Shown here piece by piece: positions 32,600 to 41,542 of a stretch of DNA of 64,000 nucleotides. The stretch spans positions 62,001 to 126,000 of the forward strand of contig CANLUL010000003.1 of the NCBI GenBank assembly GCA_947494305.1, read 5' to 3'. The stretch is from an uncultured Sphingomonadaceae bacterium (GTDB lineage: Bacteria; Pseudomonadota; Alphaproteobacteria; Sphingomonadales; Sphingomonadaceae). Each line of letters opens with the position of its first letter. Positions within the stretch are counted from its first letter, which is position 1. The translations under genes and the position numbers were made by a program. A model generated the notes under the pieces. The model was not told where the DNA came from and did not search any database. It saw only the letters and a program-made list of their open reading frames with translations.

Positions 32600-32850
32600 T
32601 GTTGAGCCATTTCCGTTGGCTCAATTTTTTCTATCTCGAAATCTTCGATGACGGTGTTGGCAAGAAGCTTTTCGCACATTGCCTGAATTTCCTCATCGCT
32701 AACATCGTCCGAAACGTCCAATTCGATTAATTTACCCGCTCGAACATTGTTGACGCCAGCAAAGTCTAGACTCTCCAGGGCATGGAGAATAGCTTTCCCT
32801 TGAGGATCAAGGACTCCATTTTTCAGGGTTACAAAAATTTTTATTTTCAT
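32596..32850 (-). CDS. purS: Phosphoribosylformylglycinamidine synthase subunit PurS
   Basis: The ATG at 32850 gives the standard 84-residue PurS ([20 protein letters not shown]). The frame extends to 32940, but the extra 30 residues do not look like the family. PurS dimers bridge PurQ and PurL to make the active complex. It overlaps purQ by 4 bases. The usual neighbour purC is separated from it here by the Slam/lipoprotein pair. Confidence 0.93.
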   Translation of the reverse strand: MKIKIFVTLKNGVLDPQGKAILHALESLDFAGVNNVRAGKLIELDVSDDVSDEEIQAMCEKLLANTVIEDFEIEKIEPTEMAQQ

Positions 32851-32964
32851 TGCGCAATGACCCATCTGCGGTGACGAAGTTGTGAACTCTATAACGTCAT
32901 CATCGTTCGTCGCAAGGAAAGATGGAGATTTCCAAGGCAAAGAAATTTGGAACTGTTGTTCTAG

Positions 32965-34386
32965 TTAGAAAAACTTCGCGAGCTTGAAATTCACACGGTG
33001 GCGATTCATTTGATACAGATCGTAATTGCTGTCTACGCGCGAGTAGTTGTAATCAATCGAAGGTGAAAATCCTAGAAACCGGACTTTACGATTACCAACA
33101 TAGGCTCGAGCATAGCTACGCCAATCTGAACGTTTCTCTGCTGAGTAGAATATTATTGCTTCGTCAAAAACCGAACGACTGATGCTTCCAGAAACTCCAG
33201 CATTGAAGCCAAGCGGCAATTCTCCCCCGATACCCATGTTTAACCCATAGTTTAGGCTCGAAAAACCGTCTGATTCCAAAAGGTCTCTGCGCGCAAAAAT
33301 ACTAGCTGAAGCGATAAGTGATTTTCCAATCAGGTGTTCATAAGTAGCATTGGCTCCTAGTCGCCAGCCCGAATAGCTATCGCTCAATTTGGAATCTATC
33401 TTGCGCGCATCCAGCTCCACTCCCATTCTTTGGCCTTGGCTGAGAACTTTTTGCAGACCTAACCGTCCACCATATTCGCGGGTGGCCAGGCTACCGCCAA
33501 ACCAGCGTTGTTGGCCAACAGCTTGTACGGAAACACTTGTATAGCTTCCCAATTTGATTTCCGGACCGAAAGCCAGTTGACTGACAATGTCATCCGACGC
33601 CGTACCTTTGTAGTTTATCATCCGGCTATCTGCATCGAAGAGGAAAGCTAGTTTTTCGTTGGCTTTCAGCCTTATTCCTCCCGAAAATCCGGCCGTCTGA
33701 CCAATCCCAGACGTTTCTCTCGCCTCATCACTCAATGTTAGACGCTGTTTGATTGGGCCAAAATTAAAATCGATCGTTTCTGCGTTGGTCGCACCGTTAA
33801 TGTTTGTATCTGGCGCGAATCCGAAATCGAAACTGAAACGCCAGATACGCTGATCCCTCAAGATACTACGCGTATTGCGGATGGTACGAGCAATCTCGTC
33901 GGGGAGATGTTCATCATTTTGCGCGAGACGGAAGTGATAGTCGGCGCTGGCTTCTTTGCCGCTCAGCAAATAGGCGCGAGCAAGCTCTAACCGGACACGG
34001 GTTTGGCCAGGATTATCGTTCAAAATTGACCGAAAACTCTTGATCGCGCCCTTTAGGTCACCTGTCTCAACGGCAATGTAACCGGCCAAAAATTGTTGTT
34101 GAAACTTTAGCTCTGGTACTTGGCCGAGAGCATCAATCAGTGGCGCTGCGGCTTGGTAGTTTTTCTCTTGAACCAGCGCTTCGGCTTTGGCCAGAAGTTG
34201 TGTCGGTGTCACTCGGACGCGGCAGGTGCCGGCCGTATCACATTTGGGTTTTAGTATTTGGGCCTCTATTGCTTCTGCATCAGCTGCTAAATCGGATATT
34301 CCTGCTGATGCAGGCGTTCCGATAAGGAAGCCTGTCATCAGCGAAGAAGATAATAGCAACCGAGCCGCATGGCTGCGCCGTTTCAC
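32965..34386 (-). CDS. Slam-type outer membrane protein (surface lipoprotein assembly modifier, DUF560)
   Basis: This 473-residue protein has a signal peptide (about 1-28) and a periplasmic TPR-like helical region (about 45-165, A-R-A-Y-L-L-S-G-K-E-A-S-A-D-Y-H-F). A C-terminal DUF560 beta-barrel (about 190-473) alternates hydrophobic strands and ends with the outer-membrane-type terminal phenylalanine. Slam proteins move specific lipoproteins to the outer face of the outer membrane. The gene starts 9 bases after a TbpB-like lipoprotein gene on the same strand, which is the usual exporter/substrate arrangement. Recognition is from architecture and context, so confidence is good but not absolute. 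Confidence 0.82.
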   Translation of the reverse strand: MKRRSHAARLLLSSSLMTGFLIGTPASAGISDLAADAEAIEAQILKPKCDTAGTCRVRVTPTQLLAKAEALVQEKNYQAAAPLIDALGQVPELKFQQQFLAGYIAVETGDLKGAIKSFRSILNDNPGQTRVRLELARAYLLSGKEASADYHFRLAQNDEHLPDEIARTIRNTRSILRDQRIWRFSFDFGFAPDTNINGATNAETIDFNFGPIKQRLTLSDEARETSGIGQTAGFSGGIRLKANEKLAFLFDADSRMINYKGTASDDIVSQLAFGPEIKLGSYTSVSVQAVGQQRWFGGSLATREYGGRLGLQKVLSQGQRMGVELDARKIDSKLSDSYSGWRLGANATYEHLIGKSLIASASIFARRDLLESDGFSSLNYGLNMGIGGELPLGFNAGVSGSISRSVFDEAIIFYSAEKRSDWRSYARAYVGNRKVRFLGFSPSIDYNYSRVDSNYDLYQMNRHRVNFKLAKFF

Positions 34387-34395
34387 AGATTGCTC

Positions 34396-35655
34396 CTAAG
34401 GTTCAACGCCGACAAATGTTCCCAAGATATCAATCCGTTCGTCCGGTGTGCCACCAACGATACGATAGCCACCACCGACTTCTTCGGCGTTGGGACCATA
34501 AAAAGCACCATCAATGCTGGAGCCGGCAATGACCAGATCCAGTCGCGCACCACCGGGATTGACGAACCAGGCTTCATTGAACTGGCCAAAAAAGCCGCCT
34601 GCTTGAACCAGATCGACTTGACCGGCGCCGTTGGCAAAAAAGTCAGCGTTTGTTTGAATACTATGCTGTCGGCTGGTGCCATCAAACATTGGTGCGCCAA
34701 CTGAACCTTCGAGTGAAAGAGAGAATGTATTTGCGCCAAAATCAACATTGGTAGTGGCTTGTCCCGCAATCCATTGGAAATAAGTGTCGAAGTTTCCATT
34801 GATATCTGGCTGGTCATTGAAAACCATGGTTGCCAGAGTTGTGCCGGTGAACGTGCCGGTTCCAGTGGTTGGAACCTGGTCGTTGATTGTGTTTTCTCCG
34901 AAGGCAAAGGCACCGCGTTCCAAATCATTCCGCTGCCGGATAAACTCGGTGGTTGATCCATCTGCGTTATCTATCTCTATGTTTGTGACAGTCGCTTTGT
35001 TTCTAAGATAGCCAGCGAAAGTCACATATTGGGTTTCGGTACCTGGGGTTTGGTAAAAGAAAGTGGAAACATCGTAACTGCCCCCTTCGTCTGGATTCAC
35101 AAGACCGAAAACAAATTCATTTGGTATCGACGTGAATACATTGTTACTTGAACCTGATTCCAGATAATTGATCCCTGGAATGTTGAATGCAGCCGCACCT
35201 AAATTGGGAGTGCCGAATTGTGGCTCCACAGCGCCACCAAAGTCGGTTCGGTGCACTGGATCCTGAAAACGGGTGGCAGCAGTTGTTCCTGCCAAGGCGT
35301 TTACAAAGCTGACATCGAAAATGGCATCTCTTGGATTATATTCGATTGTCAAATTGGTATTGCGTATTGTCGTTGCATCACCTTGATACAGCTGACCAAT
35401 TTGGCTTGCATTTCCATTGATCGCATCTTCAACGGTATATTCGTAACTATGCGTACTACCAACGGCCTGGTACGTTCTTGTTTCTGTTGGATCAACAAAT
35501 GTATGAGGATTACCGCTGCCATCGCCGCTACCACTTCCTACTCCGCCGCCAATGCCGCTACCGGTAGGAGGGGCACTGCCACCTGCGGTTTGGGGGCCGG
35601 CTCCGCCACAAGCGGCAAGCATTGTTGTACAGGCTAGCAAGATTAACGTGCGCAT
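34396..35655 (-). CDS. TbpB-like surface lipoprotein, probable Slam substrate
   Basis: This 419-residue lipoprotein has the lipobox L-A-A-C (lipidated C16) followed by a glycine/serine-rich flexible linker (about 20-50). The C-terminal half (about 265-419) has the eight-stranded barrel pattern of transferrin-binding-protein-like lipoproteins, including the near-terminal F/Y-G-P-N-A-E-E-V-G-G-G-Y-R-I-V-G-G motif. It contains one barrel lobe, compared with two in neisserial TbpB. The Slam exporter gene follows after 9 bases. The ligand is unknown: iron, haem or another host or environmental molecule would be guesses. Confidence 0.82.
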   Translation of the reverse strand: MRTLILLACTTMLAACGGAGPQTAGGSAPPTGSGIGGGVGSGSGDGSGNPHTFVDPTETRTYQAVGSTHSYEYTVEDAINGNASQIGQLYQGDATTIRNTNLTIEYNPRDAIFDVSFVNALAGTTAATRFQDPVHRTDFGGAVEPQFGTPNLGAAAFNIPGINYLESGSSNNVFTSIPNEFVFGLVNPDEGGSYDVSTFFYQTPGTETQYVTFAGYLRNKATVTNIEIDNADGSTTEFIRQRNDLERGAFAFGENTINDQVPTTGTGTFTGTTLATMVFNDQPDINGNFDTYFQWIAGQATTNVDFGANTFSLSLEGSVGAPMFDGTSRQHSIQTNADFFANGAGQVDLVQAGGFFGQFNEAWFVNPGGARLDLVIAGSSIDGAFYGPNAEEVGGGYRIVGGTPDERIDILGTFVGVEP

Positions 35656-35665
35656 CGGAAAAATT

Positions 35666-35688
35666 CCTCATATGAGTTCCACATGAGG
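35666..35688 (-). promoter_or_regulatory. Hairpin covering the ribosome site of the surface lipoprotein gene
   Basis: Reading the minus strand, CCTCAT and ATGAGG pair around an 11-base loop just before the start codon, and the 3' arm contains the GAGGAA ribosome site. An overlapping CTCATATGAG palindrome is also present. It could damp translation or act as an operator. Confidence 0.35.
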
Positions 35689-35808
35689 GCGGTGCTATCA
35701 TTCGAATGGTTAAAATGGCGTAAACCATGTTCAATATTCTAGGCTATGCCCCGCCCTTCTGAGGCGGGTAATCGCATTGTCACCTAACCATGATAGAAAA
35801 GACTATGG

Positions 35809-36588
35809 TTACTTTCCGCGCTTCTTTCGTTCACTATCTAGGTCTGCGACTTCGCTGACATTGCCTTCCGGAAACAGCCCCAAACGCCGTGCAACTTCCT
35901 GATAAGCTTCGGCTTCTCCGCCCAGATCGCGGCGAAAACGGTCTTTATCCAGCTTTTCGTTGGTCTCTATATCCCATAGACGGCACCCGTCGGGGCTGAT
36001 TTCATCGGCAAGAATTATGCGAGAGAAATCACCATCAAACAAACGGCCAAATTCCAGTTTGAAATCGACCAATTTTATGCCGATTCCTCCGAACATTCCG
36101 GCCATAAAGTCGTTGATCCGGATCGCCATCGCGGAAATATCCTGCATCTCTTCCTGACTGGCCCATCCGAAACAGGCAATATGCTCCTCGGCAATGAGAG
36201 GATCGCCCAAGGCATCATCCTTGTAGCAATATTCGATCAATGTGTGGGGAAGCTGCGTGCCTTCTTCTATGCCCAGTCGCTTGGTTAGCGAGCCAGCCGC
36301 ATAGTTGCGGACAATGACCTCAATCGGAACGATCTCAACCTGCTTGACCAACTGCTCGCGCATATTCAGTCGGCGAATAAAGTGGCTCGGAATCCCGATT
36401 TGCTGGAGCAATGTGAAAATATGCTCGGAAACGCGATTGTTGATCACGCCTTTGCCATTAATTGTGCCCTTTTTTTCGGCATTGAAAGCCGTGGCATCAT
36501 CCTTGAAATATTGGATGATGGTTCCGGGCTCCGGGCCTTCGTAAAGAATTTTGGCCTTGCCTTCATAAATTTGGCGACGACGGGACAT
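35809..36588 (-). CDS. purC: SAICAR synthetase
   Basis: This 259-residue enzyme condenses CAIR with aspartate using ATP in purine synthesis. Landmarks are Y-E-G-K-A-K-I-L-Y near residue 8, [10 protein letters not shown], the N-N-R-V-S-E segment, [12 protein letters not shown], and L-A-D-E-I-S-P-D-(G)-C-R-L-W-D. Length is typical of the bacterial short form. It is on the same strand as purS and purQ but is separated from them by about 3 kb carrying the Slam and lipoprotein genes. Confidence 0.95.
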   Translation of the reverse strand: MSRRRQIYEGKAKILYEGPEPGTIIQYFKDDATAFNAEKKGTINGKGVINNRVSEHIFTLLQQIGIPSHFIRRLNMREQLVKQVEIVPIEVIVRNYAAGSLTKRLGIEEGTQLPHTLIEYCYKDDALGDPLIAEEHIACFGWASQEEMQDISAMAIRINDFMAGMFGGIGIKLVDFKLEFGRLFDGDFSRIILADEISPDGCRLWDIETNEKLDKDRFRRDLGGEAEAYQEVARRLGLFPEGNVSEVADLDSERKKRGK

Positions 36589-36625
36589 TGGCTGTTTCCT
36601 ACTCGATTGGTGAGCGAAAAATCAT

Positions 36626-36666
36626 GCCCCGCCCAATCGAATCATAAAGAAACGAAAGGGCGGGGC
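36626..36666. terminator. Inverted repeat between the DUF4349 and purC genes
   Basis: GCCCCGCCC (36626-36634) and GGGCGGGGC (36658-36666) form a 9-bp perfect stem around a 23-base AT-rich loop, in the 118-base gap between two minus-strand genes. There is no T run, so it may be a factor-dependent terminator, an RNA-stabilising stem or a repeat. Confidence 0.4.
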
Positions 36667-36706
36667 AGCGAGAAAATCCTATACGCCAAACTACAGGTCG
36701 GCGCAA

Positions 36707-37636
36707 TTATTCCTGAATTGGTTCGGGATTTTCAATTTTTCTGCCCCAAAATGTGCGATCATAAGCCTTAAAGCGTCTGCGGATGTAAATTATCAAACCC
36801 AGTACCAATATCCACGGCAGTAGCGCCGCAATGAAGGTAATCGCCGTTCCGATGGAATTGCCCAACATTGAAGAAATCCCGCCAAATGCCTCACGAATGG
36901 GTTGCAGGAAGCCGCCCGATCCAGGAGCGCTGGATTGGTAGTTCACAACAATCTTGCTGAACGCTACTCGGCCGCGCATTTCGTTCAGCCAGCTGCGGGC
37001 TTGATCGATTTCTTCGTTGACCTGGGTGACCGCGCGCTCTGCTTCAACCAGCTCCTTCACCGAACCACTTTTGGTTCGCAGCAACTCGGTTAGTCGTTGG
37101 GATAGCAATACCCGGCTGCGCAGACGTGCTTCGGTATCAACAATCTGTTTCGAAAGATCTTCCCCGCTGATGGAGGCAGCAATTTGGCTACCACCATATT
37201 CGTCAGCCGCTTTGGCCAAGTCGGCACCAAATGGTCGCGCCTGTTTTGCTGCCACTTCCAAATGCAGCATTCCGGTTGCATAGTCGCCTTCGCCGCCACT
37301 ATTTTCCATATTGAGTACCCGGCAAATTTTCGGCCCGCGCTTTTCACATAACGTGACATGTGCCTGTTGCGCTTTGGGAATTTCTATCGCCGGCAGACGG
37401 TAGCCATATTGATAGCTATAAGCGATTTGAGGAATGGAAACCGGGATTTCACCACCGGCATCGGAACCGCTCGCACTCACATCCCCGGGAGCTGCTTGTT
37501 CCATGGCCAGTTCGCCTTCCGGCGCCTCCATCGCGGTTTCTTCAACCATGTCATAGTCGGCCATGCTTTCGCTGGATTCACTGCTGCATGCCGCGAGGGC
37601 AAACAGGGATGCTGTAACAACTAGAACTTTGGTCAT
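36707..37636 (-). CDS. DUF4349 lipoprotein
   Basis: This 309-residue protein has a lipobox A-L-A-A-C (C17) and an acidic, low-complexity N-terminal segment (about 18-65). A DUF4349 core (about 75-240) includes the helical coiled-coil stretch T-E-L-L-R-T-K-S-G-S-V-K-E-L-V-E-A-E-R-A-V-T-Q-V, and a C-terminal transmembrane helix (about 262-288) is followed by a basic tail. The combination of lipid anchor and transmembrane helix suggests a periplasm-spanning role. The function of DUF4349 is unknown. A small acidic lipoprotein gene lies 76 bases upstream on the same strand. Confidence 0.82.
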   Translation of the reverse strand: MTKVLVVTASLFALAACSSESSESMADYDMVEETAMEAPEGELAMEQAAPGDVSASGSDAGGEIPVSIPQIAYSYQYGYRLPAIEIPKAQQAHVTLCEKRGPKICRVLNMENSGGEGDYATGMLHLEVAAKQARPFGADLAKAADEYGGSQIAASISGEDLSKQIVDTEARLRSRVLLSQRLTELLRTKSGSVKELVEAERAVTQVNEEIDQARSWLNEMRGRVAFSKIVVNYQSSAPGSGGFLQPIREAFGGISSMLGNSIGTAITFIAALLPWILVLGLIIYIRRRFKAYDRTFWGRKIENPEPIQE

Positions 37637-37712
37637 AGCGGGATGTTCCTAGTTAGAGAATGAGATGAAAGGGAGCCAGCCGTTATAGAGATAGCCGGCC
37701 CCCAGTGTTGAT

Positions 37713-37937
37713 CTATTCGGAAACTTCCTTTTCCTCCGAACCTTCACCTTCAGACTTGGCATCTTGCGATGCTTCATCATCCGAAGATTTACGATCAGTG
37801 ACTGTATCTTCGGAATTGCTGTCAGGCTCCTCGACTTCCTGCTCGGTCGGATCGGGCTCGGGGGAAGCCTCCTCTCCCTGTGAGCAGGCTGCCAGTGGCA
37901 AAGCCAGCGCCGATATGGTCAATAGTGTTTTACGCAT
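37713..37937 (-). CDS. Small, extremely acidic lipoprotein
   Basis: This 74-residue lipoprotein precursor has the lipobox L-P-L-A-A-C (C18). The mature 57 residues are almost entirely E, D, S, P and Q, with no predicted fold. An AGAGGAC ribosome site six bases before the ATG supports it as a real gene. It precedes the DUF4349 lipoprotein gene on the same strand. A disordered anionic surface or periplasmic protein is all that can be said. Confidence 0.7.
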   Translation of the reverse strand: MRKTLLTISALALPLAACSQGEEASPEPDPTEQEVEEPDSNSEDTVTDRKSSDDEASQDAKSEGEGSEEKEVSE

Positions 37938-37995
37938 TTTATGTCCTCTTCTTAGTTCAGGGACGGCCAGAATTAATGTGATAATATTACCTAGT

Positions 37996-38027
37996 CAACG
38001 ATGAATCGTTGTTTATGAACGATGAAT
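37996..38027. promoter_or_regulatory. Palindrome plus direct repeat, operator candidate
   Basis: CAACGAT-GA-ATCGTTG (37996-38011) is a perfect 7+7 inverted repeat. AACGATGAAT occurs in it and again at 38018-38027. It lies in the 176-base divergent gap between the small lipoprotein gene and the NTF2-like gene, so it could control either. The regulator is unknown. Confidence 0.4.
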
Positions 38028-38113
38028 TGAGTTTCTGGGCAGTTTTCCACCTGATGCAGCGGTTTTTTTTCTTTACCATGCTATGCAGTTTATGATGGTT
38101 TGAGGGAGATATC

Positions 38114-38581
38114 ATGACCAAATACGCGACGATCGATGAGATCCTGAACACGCTCTATGATTGTATTTCAGGACCACCAGGTGGTCAGGATTGGGAACGC
38201 GACCGCGAAATATATCATCCGCGCTGCGTGATGGTTCGCACTCGTATAGAGGATGGAAAGCCGGTTGCTTATCCGTTTAGTTTCGATGAATTTGTCGAAG
38301 CGACCAAACCGATCCTGGAAGGCGTGTCATTTTACGAAATCGAAATTGGCCGCAAAGTGGAGATATTTGGCCAGGTCGCACATGTCTATTCCGCCTATGA
38401 AGCGCGAGAGGCACCGGAGCATCCTGAAATCCAGTTTCGCGGCGTCAATATGACCCATTTGTGGAATGACGGGATGGGTGATGATGGTAAACCGAATGGC
38501 CGTTGGTGGATCATGGGTATGATCTGGGATAATGAGCGCGAAGGGCTGGAATTGCCGGCAGAATGGCTGGCCAGAAACTAG
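38114..38581 (+). CDS. NTF2/SnoaL-like protein
   Basis: This 155-residue cytosolic protein has a GAGGGAGA ribosome site. It resembles the NTF2-like superfamily: an N-terminal helix, Y-H-P-R-C-V-M-V-R-T, a middle F-D-E-F-V-E-A-T-K-P, then beta strands with F-G-Q-V-A-H-V-Y-S-A-Y-E-A-R and a final W-W-I-M-G-M-I-W-D-N-E. These small cone-shaped folds serve as enzymes or ligand binders; no catalytic residues are assigned. Its stop overlaps that of the convergent gene in a shared CTAG. Confidence 0.78.
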   Translation: MTKYATIDEILNTLYDCISGPPGGQDWERDREIYHPRCVMVRTRIEDGKPVAYPFSFDEFVEATKPILEGVSFYEIEIGRKVEIFGQVAHVYSAYEAREAPEHPEIQFRGVNMTHLWNDGMGDDGKPNGRWWIMGMIWDNEREGLELPAEWLARN

Positions 38582-39111
38582 TTAGATTTGAAAAGCGGTG
38601 TCGATGCCTTCGGTTCGCAATCCACAAACCATTTCATGGGATGCTTTTGTGGGATACGTTCAATGAATGCACCGGTCCCAGCATCGTACCACACGGCATT
38701 GAAGCTTCCATCGGTTTTCAAACTGGCGCGCCAGTTAACGGCTTTCTCGGTTCCGCCAAATCGATCCCGCCGAGGGTGATCTTCCGGTGGTTCTCCCAGC
38801 ACATTCAAATTGATTAGATAATCATCAAGCTGAGCTTCTACCGTTTCGCTGTTTCGCACTGAAACCCAAATTGGGGTCGCAATATGTTCAATTGTTTGGG
38901 TTGGATCAGAGGCCCTTTTCGTGCCCCATGCGATCCGCAGGTTGCATCCATTTCTGATCGACGAGATCAGCTTACCGATATCTCCGGACAGCGCCTTTCC
39001 TTCACGATCATGGTGTAGTGCAACATGCCATTTGTCTTGGGCGAAGGCTGACCAAGAGGACATGATCATGATCGCGCCGACCAAGGTAAACACAGTTTTT
39101 TTAGCTTCCAT
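38578..39111 (-). CDS. Secreted protein of unknown function
   Basis: From the ATG at 39111 this is a 177-residue protein with a signal peptide ending S-A-F-A-Q. A TTG 9 bases further out is also in frame. The mature part has conserved-looking blocks (W-H-V-A-L-H-H-D-R-E-G-K, L-R-I-A-W-G-T-K-R, N-W-R-A-S-L-K-T-D-G-S-F-N-A-V-W-Y-D) suggesting a beta-rich periplasmic domain. Two cysteines, one in R-N-G-C-N-L and one near the end in F-V-D-C, could form a disulfide. I do not recognise the family. It lies between convergent and divergent neighbours and is probably its own transcript. Confidence 0.65.
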   Translation of the reverse strand: MEAKKTVFTLVGAIMIMSSWSAFAQDKWHVALHHDREGKALSGDIGKLISSIRNGCNLRIAWGTKRASDPTQTIEHIATPIWVSVRNSETVEAQLDDYLINLNVLGEPPEDHPRRDRFGGTEKAVNWRASLKTDGSFNAVWYDAGTGAFIERIPQKHPMKWFVDCEPKASTPLFKSN

Positions 39112-39191
39112 AAGTGTCAAATATCAGAAAATCATATTCTACTCAAACTTCCCCCTACCATCGCAGAATCGACCCTGCTATCGCTCTCTCC

Positions 39192-41465
39192 ATGAGTGAT
39201 GTAACCGATGCGCCGCCCGAAGAACCTGAAGATGAATTTGATGCGATTGTAGACGCGCCGTTCGATGCGGCTCTGTCTGAGCGCTATCTTATTTACGCCA
39301 TGTCGACGATCACGGCCAGATCCCTGCCGGATCTGCGTGATGGTTTGAAGCCGGTTCATCGCCGCCTGCTCTGGGCGATGCGGCTGCTCAAGCTTGACCC
39401 CTCGCAGGGTTACAAAAAATGCGCCCGCGTAGTTGGCGATGTCATTGGTAAATATCACCCCCACGGCGATCAATCGGTTTATGACGCCATGGTCCGTCTC
39501 GCGCAGACATTTTCGCTGCGATATCCCTTGGTCGACGGGCAGGGGAATTTCGGCAATATCGACGGCGATAATGCGGCTGCCTATCGGTACACCGAAGCCC
39601 GCATGACCCGCACGGCGATTGAGCTAATGCACGGTCTCGACGAAGGCACGGTTGATTTCAAACCCACTTATAATGGCGAAGATGAAGAGCCAGAGGTCAT
39701 GCCAGGCTTGTTCCCCAATCTCTTGGCTAACGGCGCCAGCGGGATCGCCGTGGGCATGGCGACCAATATCCCGTCACACAATGTCGCAGAGATTATCGAT
39801 GCTGCGACGCTGCTGATTGATTCTCCCAAATCCGAACATGCCGATATAATGCAGATTATCAAAGGTCCCGACTTTGCGACTGGCGGGACATTGGTTGACC
39901 CTAAAGAAGTGATCGATGCGGCGTATGAAAGCGGCAAGGGCGCCATGCGGCTCCGCTGCAAGTGGGAGAAGGAAGATGCCGAAGGCCGAGGCGCTTGGCA
40001 AATCGTGGTCACTGAAATTCCGTATCAGGTGCAAAAAGGCAAACTGATCGAACAGATTGCCCAGATTATCGCCGACAAGAAATTACCGATCCTTGCCGAC
40101 ATTAGAGATGAATCCGATGAACAGGTGCGGATCGTTCTCGAACCTAAGAGCCGCGCGGTTGATGCTGATGTGTTGATGGAAAGTCTTTTCAAAATTTCCG
40201 ATCTCGAGAACCGCTTCTCGCTCAACTTGAATGTGCTCGACGAAACCCGCACACCGAAGGTTATGGGCATCCGTGAGGTGCTAAAAGAATGGATTCGGCA
40301 CCAAATTGCAGTGCTGGTGCGTCGTTCTCAGCACCGGATGGACAAGATTGACGCCCGGCTGGAACTGCTCGACGGCTATATCATTGCCTTCCTCAATCTT
40401 GACCGCGTGATCGAGATTATCCGTTACGAGGACGATCCCAAAGGCGAGTTGATGAAAGAGTTCAAGCTTACCGACCGTCAGGCGGAGGCAATCCTCAACA
40501 TGCGTTTGCGGAGCTTACGTAAGTTGGAGGAAATGGAGCTAAAATCCGAACGGGATGCGCTCAAGGAAGAACGTGAAGGGCTCGAACTGCTGATTGGCAG
40601 CAAGGATCGTCAGAAGACCCGCCTCAAGAAAGACCTGAAAGAGCTGCGCAAGCTCTATGCCGAGGATACCGAGATCGGCGCGCGTCGGACGATGCTGATC
40701 GAGGCTGCTCCGGCAAAGGATATTCCGCTCGAGGCAATGATCGAGAAAGAACCGGTTACCGTGATCATGTCACAGCGCGGCTGGATCAAGGCGATGAAGG
40801 GCCATGCTGACCTTAGCGCGCCCGAAGCGTTCAAGTTTAAGGAGGGTGACGAGCATAAATTCGCCTTCCACGCACAGACGACCGACAAGCTGCTGATGTG
40901 CTGTGACAATGGCCGTTTCTATACGATTGGCGCAGATAAACTTCCCGGTGCACGCGGTTTTGGCGAACCGGTTGCGTCGATGGTCGATATGGACCCAGAT
41001 ACCGGTCCTATAGCGCTGATGGTTGCTGATCCCAAAGGCAAGCTGCTGCTCGCCTCGACTTGGGGACGTGGGTTTATTGCCAATATTGCCGACGTTGTGG
41101 CCGAAACCAAAAAAGGCCGTCAGGTCGCGAACCTGAAAGGTGATGCACGGTTGTTGGTCGTGCGCGAGGTTCCCAAAGACGCGGACCATGTTGCTGCGAT
41201 TGGCGAGAACCGGAAGCTGGTTGTCTTTGCGCTCAGTGAAATGCCCGAAATGGCCAAAGGGCAGGGCGTGATGCTGCAACGTTACAAAGATGGCGGGCTT
41301 TCCGATGCGACCTGTTTCACCCTGGAAGAAGGGTTGAGCTGGACTATGGGCGGCGATAGCGGCCGCACGCGGACCGAAAACGATCTCACCATGTGGCGCG
41401 TCGCACGTGGTGCAGCAGGGCGGTTGCCGCCGACCGGATTTCCCAAGAGTGGGAAGTTTGATTAG
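39192..41465 (+). CDS. parC: DNA topoisomerase IV subunit A
   Basis: This is a 757-residue type IIA topoisomerase subunit that decatenates daughter chromosomes together with ParE. The start at 39192 (M-S-D-V-T-D-A-P) matches alphaproteobacterial ParC; the frame continues to a GTG at 39114, but that part overlaps the divergent gene. The catalytic tyrosine is Y133 in A-A-Y-R-Y-T-E. The quinolone-resistance region includes G-D-V-I-G-K-Y-H-P-H-G-D-Q-S-V-Y-D, with the usual serine. The C-terminal region (about 500-757) has beta-pinwheel repeats. parE is not in the window. Confidence 0.95.
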   Translation: MSDVTDAPPEEPEDEFDAIVDAPFDAALSERYLIYAMSTITARSLPDLRDGLKPVHRRLLWAMRLLKLDPSQGYKKCARVVGDVIGKYHPHGDQSVYDAMVRLAQTFSLRYPLVDGQGNFGNIDGDNAAAYRYTEARMTRTAIELMHGLDEGTVDFKPTYNGEDEEPEVMPGLFPNLLANGASGIAVGMATNIPSHNVAEIIDAATLLIDSPKSEHADIMQIIKGPDFATGGTLVDPKEVIDAAYESGKGAMRLRCKWEKEDAEGRGAWQIVVTEIPYQVQKGKLIEQIAQIIADKKLPILADIRDESDEQVRIVLEPKSRAVDADVLMESLFKISDLENRFSLNLNVLDETRTPKVMGIREVLKEWIRHQIAVLVRRSQHRMDKIDARLELLDGYIIAFLNLDRVIEIIRYEDDPKGELMKEFKLTDRQAEAILNMRLRSLRKLEEMELKSERDALKEEREGLELLIGSKDRQKTRLKKDLKELRKLYAEDTEIGARRTMLIEAAPAKDIPLEAMIEKEPVTVIMSQRGWIKAMKGHADLSAPEAFKFKEGDEHKFAFHAQTTDKLLMCCDNGRFYTIGADKLPGARGFGEPVASMVDMDPDTGPIALMVADPKGKLLLASTWGRGFIANIADVVAETKKGRQVANLKGDARLLVVREVPKDADHVAAIGENRKLVVFALSEMPEMAKGQGVMLQRYKDGGLSDATCFTLEEGLSWTMGGDSGRTRTENDLTMWRVARGAAGRLPPTGFPKSGKFD

Positions 41466-41542
41466 AGAAAAATCGTTTCGGTGATTGCTCCGAACACGAT
41501 TCGCTCTTCTAACAATCCGAGTTCAGCGCTGATCCATTGCCA

